64,000 nt of DNA from Acanthacorydalis orientalis (Eukaryota; Arthropoda; Insecta; Megaloptera; Corydalidae): contig CM068313.1 in assembly GCA_034766995.1 (NCBI GenBank), positions 16,796,512 through 16,860,511 on the forward strand. Reading direction: 5' to 3'. How positions within the stretch are numbered: position 1 is the stretch's first letter; the number at the start of each line of letters is the position of its first letter. The notes below the pieces were generated by a model that ran no database searches, was not told where the DNA came from, and saw only the letters and a list, made by a program, of their open reading frames with translations. The position numbers were made by a program, and so were the translations under genes. Below, piece by piece: positions 1 through 12,500 of the stretch.

Positions 1-81
1 AGAATTCTATCTGTAGGAATGAACAAAATTGTTTCCCGTATGGAGAAATGTATGCAGGCCAATGGTTTTTATTTTGATTAA
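1..81 (+). pseudogene. mariner transposase, C-terminal 26 codons
   Basis: Reading from base 1 in frame, the translation runs to a TAA stop at 79-81 and ends in MEKCMQANGFYFD. Mariner transposases of the cecropia/Hsmar1-type group typically end in a similar motif: a basic Trp/Met-Gln-Lys-Cys segment, then Asn-Gly and Tyr-Phe-Asp. No catalytic residues fall in this part. The rest of the gene lies outside the window, so whether this copy is intact cannot be judged. I call it a pseudogene because every other family member here is broken. An alternative is a functional copy continuing leftward; the untidy junction after the terminal repeat argues weakly against recent insertion. Confidence 0.75.
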
Positions 82-155
82 TAAATTTAATTTTTAACTG
101 ATATATGAATCCTTATACTCGATATGTAAAAACTGAAATTATTATTGCACCAACC
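1..155 (+). mobile_element. 3' end of a mariner element, cut by the window edge
   Basis: This is the transposase-3' end of a mariner element that enters from the left. It holds the last 26 codons of the transposase, a short 3' UTR and the terminal inverted repeat, which ends in TTGCACCAACC at 145-155. Aligned by eye it matches the reverse complement of the left end of the copy at 39059-40093 along its whole length, with scattered substitutions. The expected TA target duplication is not clean: a T run follows directly. Same family as 25117-25229, 26769-27909 and 39059-40093. Confidence 0.88.
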
Positions 156-479
156 TTTTTTTTATAAATACTTATATCAATTGTGTGTATCGAAATCGAA
201 TAGAATTTGTAATGAATATGAAATAAAAAATTATGAAAAATAAAACGTGACTGAAAATGAATACTAGTAAAATTTAATTGGAGAAATGTTGTCAAAACAA
301 TAAAACAATTAGAAGAATGAATAATCGCATGTTTAATATTTACTGGTATCGAAATTTCAAATTATATGTCAATAACAGATCTGAATATCCGTTCGATCCA
401 ATCCTGTTTCCCTTGAGAACACTATAAAATATTCATCGTTCATTATAGAATCCAGAAACAAAACAGATTCTCTATTAAC
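156..479. other. AT-rich spacer
   Basis: Non-coding sequence without recognisable motif. Minus-strand openings here translate to low-complexity Ile/Phe-rich peptides and are not supported as genes. Confidence 0.6.
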
Positions 480-760
480 TATCCGACATCGAGAATAATG
501 GAATCAATCAAAAATATCATCGATGGTGTCGTACTGACCTTACAAACTTTGTGGAAAACGCATTCATTTGTGAATAAGGGTCGCGTAGCGACACGATGTG
601 TGTACGTTGCGTTATTTATGTACGACATTGCGCACTGTTTTGTCTGGAAATTAAATATGGGTATAAACCCTTGGGAGTAATTGACTGCCCAATTCACAGT
701 ATGAACCGAGAGACATGTGGATTCACTACATGAATTTTATACTTGGTAGGTAGCCAGTCA
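480..760. other. higher-complexity block, candidate conserved non-coding element
   Basis: Sequence with clearly more G+C than its flanks, open for about 60 codons on both strands (498-680 + and 479-697 -). Two overlapping opposite-strand openings without a recognisable product suggest composition rather than coding. It contains a small perfect hairpin, GTCGC-GTA-GCGAC, at about 580-592. No protein family is recognised. It could be a regulatory element or an unrecognised exon. Confidence 0.35.
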
Positions 761-1803
761 AGTGCAAATGCTCGGGATAAATAAATTTCAAAAAGTTATT
801 GCGGCCAGTGAATATCTAATACTTTTATACATTAATTGTTGAAAATTAAATCAGATATTTATAAACATATTTGTTATCTTTGGAGTGTTTTAAATCATAC
901 GCAAATTTAATATTTATTAATATATTAAATGGAGTTTGTTAAATTTATATTATATTTTAAAACCATTATTGTATTATTACAATTTCATTAAAAGGAATAA
1001 ATTTAAGTGTAAGATTCGAAAAATACACGTTTGTAAGTACAATTAAAAATTTGTCATTTTTTTATTTATGTTTTTTTTTTGAATACTATCTAAGCGTTTG
1101 TAATGACCATATTTTAACTAATAATCATACTAGTTACAATTCTAACCCATTTAACACACATAGTTATTTAATTAAGAGGTTGTTTATTTTTAAAAAATAA
1201 AATTCGGTAATTATTGTTAAATGCTTAATAAAAAAAACATGCATAAATGAGATTACCTTTTAAAAATTTCAAAGCAAACATATAAAATACATACATGCGT
1301 ACACATTTTATTTTGTTCGAATTTAACTGGAACTTGTTTTATTTTACAAGTTTATTTAAAAAAAAAATTTAAAACGTCAGTAAAAATTGATATTAAGACT
1401 CATAAAACGAATAACCAACAAATATCTGTACGAAAAACCGTAAAAATCTTTAAATCTCTTATTGAATTTTAAATCGACATTGGAATTCATTTCAGTATGT
1501 TTAATGTTTTTTAATACCTTACTTGAATCAATTATAAAAAAATATGTAACAAGTTATTTTTAAAAAGAAAAATATTTCGTTTAAAATTGTCTTCCACATG
1601 AATTTTATTACATTATTACAAGCCTGTTATTTAATTATAGAATTTTTGATTGCAAATACTTGATGCACTGCATTTATCGACAAAACATAGTTCAAAGCTA
1701 CATTGAAATAATGAATGTTTAATATTTACTAATCGATGATAGTGTGACGTGACTACAGAACATTAAAATAGTGCTGTGAAACTTTCCATATTATTTTCCA
1801 ACG

Positions 1804-1835
<32 letters not shown>

Positions 1836-2215
1836 GTTACTGTACTTAGGCAATAATTTTATGGTCGTTTTACAGCAGAAGTGAAGATAATATTTATGAT
1901 TTTTTTAAACAAGTACTTACATTGTGAATTTGGTTATTTACTTATTTATAAATAGAAAGTAATTTAATAGGAAACATTCACTGTAAAATACGTGAAAAAC
2001 TAAATCATACAAAGTAATAAATATTTAGTTTATAGGATAATCGTTCCAAACAAAACATATGGTTTAATTCAATGTAATTATTAGAATATCATCTGGGGGA
2101 TTATTTTCTGTCCATGTAACAAGATCAATAATCTTACATTTTACGGACAGTTTATATAGGGTTATGCGAAAACATTTACATTGTTACATATACGTACACA
2201 TACATACATACCTAC
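761..2215. other. AT-rich spacer with one short (TA)n tract
   Basis: Poly-A/T-rich sequence with no supported gene. The only structured part is the perfect (AT)n tract at 1804-1830. The last part (2188-2215) grades into the large compound array through TACA/CATA units. Confidence 0.6.
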
Positions 2216-2561
<346 letters not shown>

Positions 2562-2649
2562 ATGTATCGTGGGTGTGTAATTCTTTTGAAAGAAACCAAT
2601 GCCTTATTAAAAAGAATACTGATGTTCAGTCTTGACGTGCCACTAGTTA

Positions 2650-3060
2650 ATAAAGAAAAATTTTCATACTAGTTGCTTCTCGTATTTCACATGACAGTAA
2701 AGCGAGACCAAGAAACGAAGACTTACAAACGACTCGGGGGTAAATCTCACACGGGTGGTTTGACATTGGGTTGGCGTTGGTGACAGTATAGATATGTATA
2801 TGTGTGTGTCGTGGCTTTGGCATGGTGACAGCATCGATTTCCAACGAACTAAGTAGAGGTTTGGGGAGGAATAAATTACGTACACGGCGGTGGGTAACGT
2901 ACTGCGAGTGTCGTATGTCACTGAACCTCTTTGGAGGCGTCGGTTGGCTGCACCACGAAGAAACAAGAGCGTTATTAATTTTCACTCACTGAACGAGATG
3001 ATGTTATACTCTTGATCGAGAAAAGAATTACAAAGAATCACACTGTGGATAATGTTCAAG
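2650..3060. other. higher-complexity block beside the large TA array
   Basis: G+C-enriched sequence containing stretches such as CACGGCGGTGGGTAACG. It is open in several frames at once: 112 codons on the minus strand at 2647-2985, 100 at 2664-2966 in another frame, and 62 on the plus strand. Simultaneous openness and no recognisable motif make a gene unlikely. The 112-codon frame has His-Thr repeats where it crosses a TGTGTG tract. It may be a conserved regulatory block; an exon cannot be excluded. Confidence 0.35.
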
Positions 3061-3914
3061 CTTTCCGGTGTCTTCATATTGACATTATTATAAATTATAG
3101 TTTCTGAACTTTTTTTTTATTGGGATTTCGGGAACTGATACGATGACATAACCGTATTTTACAACGGCAAAAGATTTGTATACCGACTTTTAATATCGAG
3201 GCGATTATGTTCAATGAACTGAAACCACTTCATCATAACTTTTATTAATGGTCATTTTTTAACGTCAACTTTGACTAACAAATTCATACACTTATTTTAT
3301 AACCGACTGTAATCGAAATAATATATTTCTTTAAAAAAAATCTTTACATATTTCTATAATATTTCAATAAGAAAAAAACACAATAAATAATATGTGAAAA
3401 TATAGAACACATAAAATAATAATTAAATTAATTACTGAAAATCATTCTGCAAATGAGTAAAAAAATTAAAAATAAAAACCAACAGATTTCTGAAAACTGT
3501 TATTTCAACGTACTAAAACAAACTTCGTACACACAAATTGTTCAAATGGCTTAAATTAAGACAATATTATACGCTTCTGTTGTTAAAAAGAATAATGTTC
3601 ATTTTACAAGGGTAAAAATCTCATTGTTGGTTCTAATAATTTCTAAATGATTCCACACCATAAATTTGTTGAAACTGTTAGTGTATTCTGGATATTTAAA
3701 TCTACGATCATAGTTCATAATCTATTTCTGTAACACACAATCTGTGATACTTTACTGTGAAAACTTTACGTTCGAAAAAGTAGATTTATTTTCATGTACG
3801 TACGAGATTATGTACCACTGGTATGTTGATAATGAAACGCCAACAGTAATCTAACAAGCAATAAATTTGAATAATGAAGGTATTTTGTACGATATGTGTG
3901 TGTGTATGTATGTA

Positions 3915-3916
<2 letters not shown>

Positions 3917-3981
<65 letters not shown>
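3917..3981. repeat. (AT)n array
   Basis: Perfect AT dinucleotides, preceded by a TGTG/TATG lead-in at 3897-3916. Confidence 0.97.
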
Positions 3982-3984
<3 letters not shown>

Positions 3985-5752
3985 TAAATATACACATTCA
4001 TAGCTTAAATATTGAAACTTTTATACTCACATTTATTTGAAATATTTTTGTACGATAGATTTTTGGCTAACAACAATACTTTTCAATATGTACATTTCAA
4101 ATTAATACAATTCAAACATTCTAACTATTACAATTTAAATAATGTGTTTCATACATATGTGAAACGTTCTCAATAATATTTTTATTTAACATCAATTAAT
4201 TATTTTAATAGGTATGAAAAATCCATAAGATGCTACTAGCATTTCCATTACCAATTCAAAATTATGAGTATTTTTATATTTAAATATCCACAGGTCTAAT
4301 AGTCATATATTTCAATTCATAAGTATACATTTTTATATAACTATTCATGGTTTTCCTACAAGTCGATATATTATCTCAAAAGTATTAGGACACTAGTATC
4401 AAAAATCAGATGAATGGAAAATGATAATAAGGAGAAATAGTAGTAAAATAAGGAACATCATAATATATATATGTCCTGAATTGAGTTGTATACTATTTAA
4501 TATTGATTATTTTAATAATTAACGGTGTTAAACATTTATTTGCAATTAGATAATCAGATTTTATAGAAAGAAATCACGTATTAGATGGACAATATTATTT
4601 GTTTTATCTCGAAGTTCTGTAATATTATTAATTCAGAATATTCTAAAATGTTAATATTTATTTTTTTCACATTTTCATTACTGCATAACTTTTAAGTAAA
4701 TACTAAAAAAAATTTTTTATCGAATAATTTATACCTTTATTCTAAGAAAAAAAATGACAGAAATATAAAATATCAATATTTATTTATTTTTAATGGAATG
4801 ATAAGAATTTCGATAATTTGAGGTTTAATATCAAATTTTACTGCTAGATTAAAAAACATATATTAACTACAATATGACTGTTTAACTAATACAAAATTAC
4901 TTCATATTAGAAGTTTGTATGAGTGGAAGCAAGTTTCTTAATACCAATTATGGCTATACATATTAAGTCGGTCTATGAGTCACGTTCATTTACAAGTCGT
5001 TTGCATTTAAAGAGAACAAGTTAAACTGGCTGCATAGCAAGATATTCCTTCCTTAAACATTTTATTAATTAAATTATTCGAATAACAGAAGTCTATGCAT
5101 TAATTTTTTACTTTTAAATTTAATATAATTTATGTAAAATGAGTTGGTGCATTAAATGCTCAGCTCTAATCAATTCAAATAATTTATTTATACATCTTCA
5201 ACTTCATTAAGTTTAAACTGTTTATGTGTACATTTGAAATTTGCTGTTTCTATAAGAAAGAAAACAAAAAATATAATTTAAATAAATATCTACGTAAATG
5301 AAGTATAACAAAAATATGCTATTTATTGAATAATAATTTTATACAAAAAAAATATTTATTATTTTGTTAAATACCTAATAAGAAAAATTTATTTTATATT
5401 AACCAGGATTTTACCGAAAACTATTATTATTATATTCTAAATGATTAACGTCTTAACGAACATTATTAAAAACTTCAATATTACTGAAGTTTAAAGTAAG
5501 TATAATCGCCATATTTAACATACACAGAAAGTAGGTTAAAGAGCATTTATATGTATAGTCTATATTACTGTTAAATAAAATTTTATCTAAAGCTAATAAA
5601 TAATACAAGAAATGTATATTGTTATTCCTTAAAACATTACTGATAGTTGATGTTAAATTCGAATTCTTTTTTCCTTAACTGTTTGTAAAATTTTATAAAA
5701 ATCAATAAGAAATGTTTTACTAAAATATTATGTTTCAACTATACAACATTTA

Positions 5753-5781
5753 ATATATATATATATATATATGTGTGTGTG
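5753..5781. repeat. short compound (AT)n(GT)n
   Basis: About 20 bases of AT followed by GTGTGTG. Confidence 0.9.
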
Positions 5782-6894
5782 AAAAATAATTAAATCTTGG
5801 ATATTTATTATAAAATCTATTTAATATATAAATGTTTACAATAACAGAACTTCAACAATTTAGTACAGTATATATAGAACAGGCCAACATTTTGTTTTTT
5901 TAATAATTTTAAATATAAAGTACAATATTTAAAAAAAGATGAATAATATTAAGTTATGAAAACAAATCGTTATGATAAAAATTATCCTCTCGAGTGACTG
6001 GCAATGTTGACTTAGCTTTTATGTTCAAAATGAAGTAATATTAAATATACTGAGAACATTCTAACAAAATGGTGTATTAATAATTTTTTATTTCATTAGG
6101 TGTTCGTTGATTTACACATTAGATGATATAGACACATCAAAGTGGATACAATTTTGGGAAACGTATTTTCTATTTTTAGAGTATTTAATTTATAAAAAGA
6201 CAATTATTTAATTAATCAGATTTTTAAAATATTTTTGTCTTCTAAACTTTCTCATTTGATGGACAACTCTTTTAGTTATGATTCATTCCATATATAAAGT
6301 CAAGATATTTTTTTGCATTTAAAAATAAACTAGAATAAGAGGTTCCAATATGCGAAAAATAAGTTGAAATAATACATTCGATACTTAAACATTATTATTC
6401 TTAAAAATATTAAAAGTTTTTAAGAAATATTTTAAATGATTACAGCAAACATTCGGTATTATTTTCAGTAAAGTTGAAAATTTTTTTAATGTAATTAAAG
6501 ATTGCCGGCCTATTTTTATAGTAAGATAAACTGAAGTATAATGAACTTTACCTATTGATATTTTGATGACAGAATAATTTTGATATCGTTTCTTAGAATT
6601 TCAAATTATTGATATGTTAAATATAAACAAGTATCTAGTCATGTGACAAAGTAAAAATATAAATAAAAAATGAATCTTGATAAAAACCGACCTTTTAATT
6701 TACATTTATGGTAAACTTTTTACAACATACTGGACGAAGCTGTTTTCAGCCATTGAGATTTTTATTTATCTTATTTCACTTTTTTAAATGGTTAAGATTT
6801 TTTTTGAATAATTTTAAATATAAGATTTTTTAGATCCCCGTACCTTACAACCTTAGTCATCTGGAAATGATGATACTGCTATTGCAACGTACTT

Positions 6895-6942
6895 AATCAT
6901 CAAAAATGATCAATAATGAATTACTGAACATTTTTGATCATT
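6895..6942. repeat. 22-bp imperfect inverted repeat (hairpin)
   Basis: Arms at 6895-6916 and 6921-6942 pair at 19 of 22 positions around a 4-base spacer. The core is ATCAAAAATG against its complement. The loop is too short for a typical animal pre-miRNA. It may be a cruciform-forming palindrome or the scar of a fold-back element. Confidence 0.8.
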
Positions 6943-7169
6943 AAAAATTATGCTGTCTACCGTGAGTGAAAATTTAATTTATATACGCGAATTAGTCACA
7001 GAGCTCGAAAAACATGTAGTTTTTAAAATTCAAACAAATCAATTTAGCAGTTAATAAGCATGTAATTGATTTATATAAATACTATCTACAAAGAAGATAT
7101 TTTTTAAAAAGTATATAAAATACATACCTACAAAGATCTACTTATTAACTTGATTTATTATATCGATAG

Positions 7170-7171
<2 letters not shown>

Positions 7172-7216
<45 letters not shown>
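7172..7216. repeat. (AT)n array
   Basis: Perfect AT dinucleotides, 45 bases. Confidence 0.97.
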
Positions 7217-7223
<7 letters not shown>

Positions 7224-7845
7224 TGTTTGATGTTTTAAGTACATATTAACATGTCACGCAAAAAAGGTTAATAACCGATGATCATAAACTTTGAATTGTA
7301 ATTACACAGATAAAATATAAATAGTACAAATATGAAAAGAATGTCCAACAGATGAAATCATTATTGAGTACATGTTGAATATTATAAAGCAGTAATGAGT
7401 CAAGTGGATATTTTTGTTTAAAATAATAATTAATATGTCGAATGGATATTTTTTTTAAATCAAATTAGTGTCAAATATTTAAAGCCGCGGACGAGTATAA
7501 TTCCATTTAATTAATAACTCATTTGAATTATTAATGTTGATATGTCAAATAGTTTTTGGATGATTATTTATTGTTGTTTTTAAAACAAAAAAATGTTTTC
7601 TATATAAAAAACATAAATGAGAAAAACCGTCATGACATTCAGTAAATAAAAATGAATATGTATGATATTTTTTTGAAGTATAAGTGTTGTACTAGAAATA
7701 ATAAACTTCGGTTTTTCATAACCTAACTTTTAATATTTTACATTAGTTATATTTTATACACCACCAATATTCAATAATAAAAAAAAGGTATTATTAATCA
7801 TTATCTTTCTTAATACAAACACATACATATATATGTGTGTATGTA

Positions 7846-7850
<5 letters not shown>

Positions 7851-7902
<52 letters not shown>
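7851..7902. repeat. (AT)n array with TATG/GTGT lead-in
   Basis: Perfect AT dinucleotides preceded by mixed CATA/TGTG units from about 7826 and followed by ACACAC. Confidence 0.97.
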
Positions 7903-7905
<3 letters not shown>

Positions 7906-8090
7906 AGTATACACACACACCTACCTTACTTTCAATAATGAAAATTTGCATAATACACTACTCAATTAGTATTGAATGGAAACAATATTTGCAATTTATT
8001 AAATTGATGTATATATTATAGTCAGTTCGATTACGAAACCAATGTTTGTAAAATTATTAACTTTATATAAGTACCTGATTTTTTATAAAT

Positions 8091-8092
<2 letters not shown>

Positions 8093-8151
<59 letters not shown>
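8093..8151. repeat. (AT)n array
   Basis: Perfect AT dinucleotides, then ACACAAACAC. Confidence 0.97.
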
Positions 8152-8155
<4 letters not shown>

Positions 8156-9805
8156 AACACATTTTTATAAGTATTATTAATAACAAACTTTTTTGAGAAA
8201 AAAATAAGTTTTTCTTTTATTAGTTTTTGTTGAATCACTGTTGGATAAAAGTTTCTAATATAATTTTTCATTTTGTATCTACAGCCATTCTATTTTCCAT
8301 GTCAATGTCAATATTTGTTTGACAGTTCATAACAGTTTTTCTTTTAAAAATATTTAATTGATTTTTCAATCTTTCATTCATTTATATACATACACATACG
8401 GATATTCATAAATATGTTCGATTTTATTCGTTAGTGATTTGGTATGCTAGTGACATTTTATAATAGCTTGTAAATATTATATACACATATTTTATACACA
8501 CATATTTACAGGGTTCAATGATAATATGTGGATATTTCAATAAACGACTTTAAAATAATAAAATAATAAGCTGAAATTGAAGTCATCAACGATTTTTGTA
8601 CATAACATTACATTTTTGTTATTCAATATCTTTCAAGTTGTTTATTTTTTTTAAAAAAAAAACATCTATAAAAATTAATTTATATTTTTCAGAAACAAAA
8701 TTTTCATTTCTCCACAAACTATTTTTTTTAAAAAATCAAAAATGTTTATTAATTGATTATTTACCATTAAGATAGAGAAATTAGAGCGTTAAGGTAGCGA
8801 AAAATCTTTAGATTTTTTTCTTATTTAACGATCTGAAGATGCCGGAATCATCATTGAAATGCGCACAGACAATAATCAAAATGAATAATAATTAATTATT
8901 GGATAACCTTTATTAAACATATGCTTACAATTTGTGAAGGGAGTGATAAATTGAATTGTGAAAGTGAATTTACTCACAGTGCCAAAAAATATTATTTAAA
9001 TCATCAGTTTGGATAAGATATGAAATAATGTAGTATAAATAGAAAAATTGAAAAAATTGTTATAATTCAGGAAAATCTTATTAATTAATCACTTTGACAA
9101 ATTACGATTTGAAAATTAATTGAAAAAATAATTGTACTACTATTAATCTCTAGAATATTTTTAATATAAAAATTATCTATAAAATGTATCTTTTACTTAA
9201 TTCGAGTGATTTTAAATAAATAATATACAATATTTATTTATTGACAATTATCTAACTTTTTTAGATAAAAGGCATTTACATCAAGTATGTCTTATGTACT
9301 TTACCTAAATTATTGCGAAATAATACTATAGATATACGATAATTCTATAGCTAATTCAAAAAAATAACAGTAAAGAAATACAAACGTTTGAAAATTTCAC
9401 ACAAAATCTTGAATAAAACTCATAAAAATTAATAACGGCCTAAAATAATTCAACTGAAATTTAAAGATTTTATTTCAAAGGGTACCATGCATACATTCAG
9501 AAATATTTTCTTTTTTAAAATGAAAAAAATATGTACAAGTATGAGAAATACAAAAATGAGGTTTTTTAAAATTTCCATTGTAAATATCATAGAATGTTCT
9601 ACTAATAATGCATTAAAATGAATGTTGATTACTGATTTCGTAATCCTTCAATATTACAATATAGATTTATGTACATAATACGTGCATACTATTGATGTTT
9701 TTATTAATGAAAAGTGATAGCTCGAAGCGAATTTACAATCCTTCAATCATATCATCATATTAATTATTGAGTTATAATCACAAAGCTCAAACATATTTAT
9801 ATATA

Positions 9806-9808
<3 letters not shown>

Positions 9809-9872
<64 letters not shown>
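9809..9872. repeat. (AT)n array
   Basis: Perfect AT dinucleotides, 64 bases. Confidence 0.97.
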
Positions 9873-9876
<4 letters not shown>

Positions 9877-11124
9877 TTAGAATTTTAAATTATTATTAGA
9901 TTACTTTAGATTAATAGATTTCTATATTTTAGAGATCTAAAAATAAATGTGTAGTGGACAGATGGTAGAATATTTTATTATATTAAATGATAAAATTTTA
10001 ATGAAAGCATTATCAACTCATCACATTATTATCATCATAGCATATTTATCACTGAAATTAGATCATTTTATGTACACACACACACCTATTAAGGATATAT
10101 GTATCAACAAATTAATGTTATCTAAATAAACACTGATAAGATTAAATACTATATTTGATAGATTAGTGTGTATTCATGGAAATCTATTATTAGAAATATT
10201 CCATGTTAGGTAAATGTCTTTGATAGTAAATATTTTTACAATTTTAATATATTTTAGTATATAATAGTATATTTTTTTAAATAATAATCTGAATAATATA
10301 AAATGAATATAGTATGAGTATATCGTAATTAAATTTTTGTTTATTTTTGATTTTTCATACAAAAATAAAAACAACATTAATGAAAACTATTCTTTTTTAT
10401 ATTTTATAATGATGTACGTTACCAATTTTTTTTTTGTAACTTTATTGATATCTAAATCGAAAAAAAAATAAATGTCTGTTTAAAACAGTACATCTCAAAC
10501 TAAAAAAAATATTTTATATTACGGGATTTTACTATTAACATAAAATTGTTATTGAAATAATTGTGCAACGTAAACGAACATATATACTTGGTAATCAATG
10601 TATTGTTCTTAATTAGATTATAATTTTATGGCATGATTTTTTGTACAGTTTAAAAGTCCTATAATAACAACGTTATAATTTCAATTTACACATCATTTAA
10701 TGGGTTCTCCTATAGTAATGTTAGGATTCTAGCGCGTCCAGACTTTTATTATGATCGTAAAACTCAAAACAAGCTATTAAACTGCATTTAATTTACGCAT
10801 AGTGGACATTTTAATTCGTTTTTAATGTTCTATTGTTAAATAATGGCGCAACATTTCATTCCTGAATATTTTTGAACATGAATTTTACTCTCTTATACAT
10901 CTTTTTATTTGTTTGAAAATACTTCATCTAAGTACAATTAATTATATTCTTTTTCCTGTGCAGTGTTGCTTATCAATGAGGGTTGAAATCATATATAGTA
11001 CAGTTATTAAACAGTCAGAGTACAGAATAAACAACCATACAGAATTTGTAGTAGATTACAGAATAATACAATGAGATGTATTATATTAATTACATTAATG
11101 CATACACACGTACATATATTTATT

Positions 11125-11127
<3 letters not shown>

Positions 11128-11202
<75 letters not shown>
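11128..11202. repeat. (AT)n array
   Basis: A 75-base perfect array lying 33 bases left of the Helitron-like repeat pair. Confidence 0.97.
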
Positions 11203-11208
<6 letters not shown>

Positions 11209-11235
11209 CATTAGTGTATAACAAATAAAAACTAA

Positions 11236-11383
11236 CAGGAAAATAGAAAGAAACAGATAGAAAAAACTGTTTACTGGTTTTTACAATATAATATATTTAA
11301 ATATAAAAAAATACCTAAAAACAAAACTTAATGAATTAAATTTCAAACATATGAGCTTACAAAGCAAGCATTTCTCGTCACCA
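11236..11383 (-). mobile_element. Helitron-like repeat, truncated inverted copy
   Basis: Read on the minus strand, this matches the middle of the copy at 11421-11648. It runs from GGTGACGAGAAATGC through the shared CTCATATGTTT and AATATATT segments to TCTTTCTATTTTCC. It lacks both ends: no TC start and no palindrome-CTAG end. With the next copy it makes an inverted pair separated by about 37 bases. That could be head-to-head insertion or a fold-back unit. Confidence 0.8.
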
Positions 11384-11420
11384 TTACAAATTATTTTAAT
11401 TTTCTGTGCGTAACCTACAT

Positions 11421-11648
11421 TCCTATATAATAAAAACGCACGTTTCTCGTCACTTTGTCCTCAGAACAAAGTCCATGGTGATGAGAATTTTTGCTTTGTC
11501 AGTTCATATGTTTCAAGTTTAATTCACTACTTTTCGTTCTTAGATATTTTTTATGTTTAAATATATCATGTTATAAAAACCAATAAACGGTTTTTTTCTT
11601 TTATGTTTCTTTCAATTCCCTCGTCAATTTTGACGGGATATATACTAG
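11421..11648 (+). mobile_element. Helitron-like non-autonomous element, end to end
   Basis: A 228-base unit. It begins TCCTATATAATAAAAACGC and contains the imperfect pair TTTCTCGTCAC...GTGATGAGAA. It ends with the palindrome CGTCAATTTTGACG, then GGATATATA and CTAG at 11645-11648. A TC start, a hairpin about 10 bases from the end and a CTRR terminus are the defining features of Helitrons. The flanking bases here are T and A rather than the canonical A and T. A second copy with the same two ends lies at 33611-33823 on the other strand, which supports these ends as real. There is no coding sequence. It could instead be an unrelated MITE family. Confidence 0.65.
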
Positions 11649-12019
11649 AAAATTATTAAAAAATATTTTAGCTTGTTTCAAAACGGAAATAACATTTTTA
11701 AAAATAAATATGAAAGATATTTAGAATATTATTAATATTTTATACTAAATGATATACAGGTAAATTTACAATAAGAAGATAACAAATGTATATATATATA
11801 TATATTCACACACACACACACATACACACATGGTTTCGGAATAAAATGCGTATTCTTTTGTATATCTGTTTTGAAAAATTGTAACTATTACTTATTCCCG
11901 ACTAGCGTTCTGAATTCACTTTCAGGATATCGCATGTATAATTCTGGAATAATAACTATAAAAAAAAGTAAAAAAAAATAAAGACTACAACAAATGAGTT
12001 TAAAGTAGTATATATAAAA
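11649..12019. other. AT-rich spacer with compound microsatellite
   Basis: No gene. It holds the (TA)n(CA)n tract at 11789-11830. Confidence 0.6.
11789..11830. repeat. compound (TA)n(CA)n microsatellite
   Basis: TA units followed by CACACA with one CATA interruption. Confidence 0.95.
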
Positions 12020-12500
12020 CAATTTTTTTAATATTCGCATCTTTGCTTATGTGCCGGTACTGTAAATTTGCTAAAAATAATTTGTCGTCGTGGTCTGGGT
12101 ATTAACTTATTTCGAAAGCGGACTCCAAAGTTGGAAGTAAAAGAGACATGCATTAATTTAGCAACGAAACAGGGTTTCGTTGTAGTGGAGACGCTTCGGC
12201 GCCGCGCGTGCCTAAGGAATATAATTCTATTGTCGCGCTCGGAATAAATTTCCGGAGTTAATAACAAAACTTCTCCAACTTTACGGACGGGGAAAGCATG
12301 ACACTGGGCTCTTTTTCACTGAACACTTTCTTTGCGGTATATATGTTTTTACTCCAGATGTACTTTTTGTTCGGTGCATATTTTACAGTCGTAGCATATT
12401 ATATGGCAGAGGTTGTAGTACTAGTTATGAAAACAAAAAACGCTTTTCCTTATATATACATGAGCGTTATTTATAGCACAATATGCATGATATGAAACAG
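12020..12500. other. G+C-enriched block, candidate conserved element
   Basis: Contains the most G+C-rich run of this half of the window, GCTTCGGCGCCGCGCGTGCC at about 12194. A 79-codon minus-strand opening covers 12028-12267 and a 65-codon plus-strand opening covers 12298-12495. The minus peptide is Arg-rich. The plus peptide is largely hydrophobic with a run that could span a membrane. Neither is recognised, and no splice-site pair or start context decides between them. A CpG-bearing block in an AT desert fits a conserved regulatory element, a promoter/5' UTR or an old insertion. Confidence 0.35.

Larger units (their letters stand above)
3061..6894. other. AT-rich spacer
   Basis: About 3.8 kb of very AT-rich sequence with no gene. 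It holds the (TA)n tracts at 3917-3981 and 5753-5781. Otherwise only homopolymer runs and short A/T words are visible. Confidence 0.6.
6943..11127. other. AT-rich spacer with four (TA)n arrays
   Basis: No supported gene in about 4.2 kb. The structured content is the arrays at 7172-7216, 7851-7902, 8093-8151 and 9809-9872. Local openings such as 9947-10129 (+) and 10174-10377 (-) translate into Ile/Tyr/Lys-rich peptides typical of AT-rich non-coding DNA. Confidence 0.6.
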
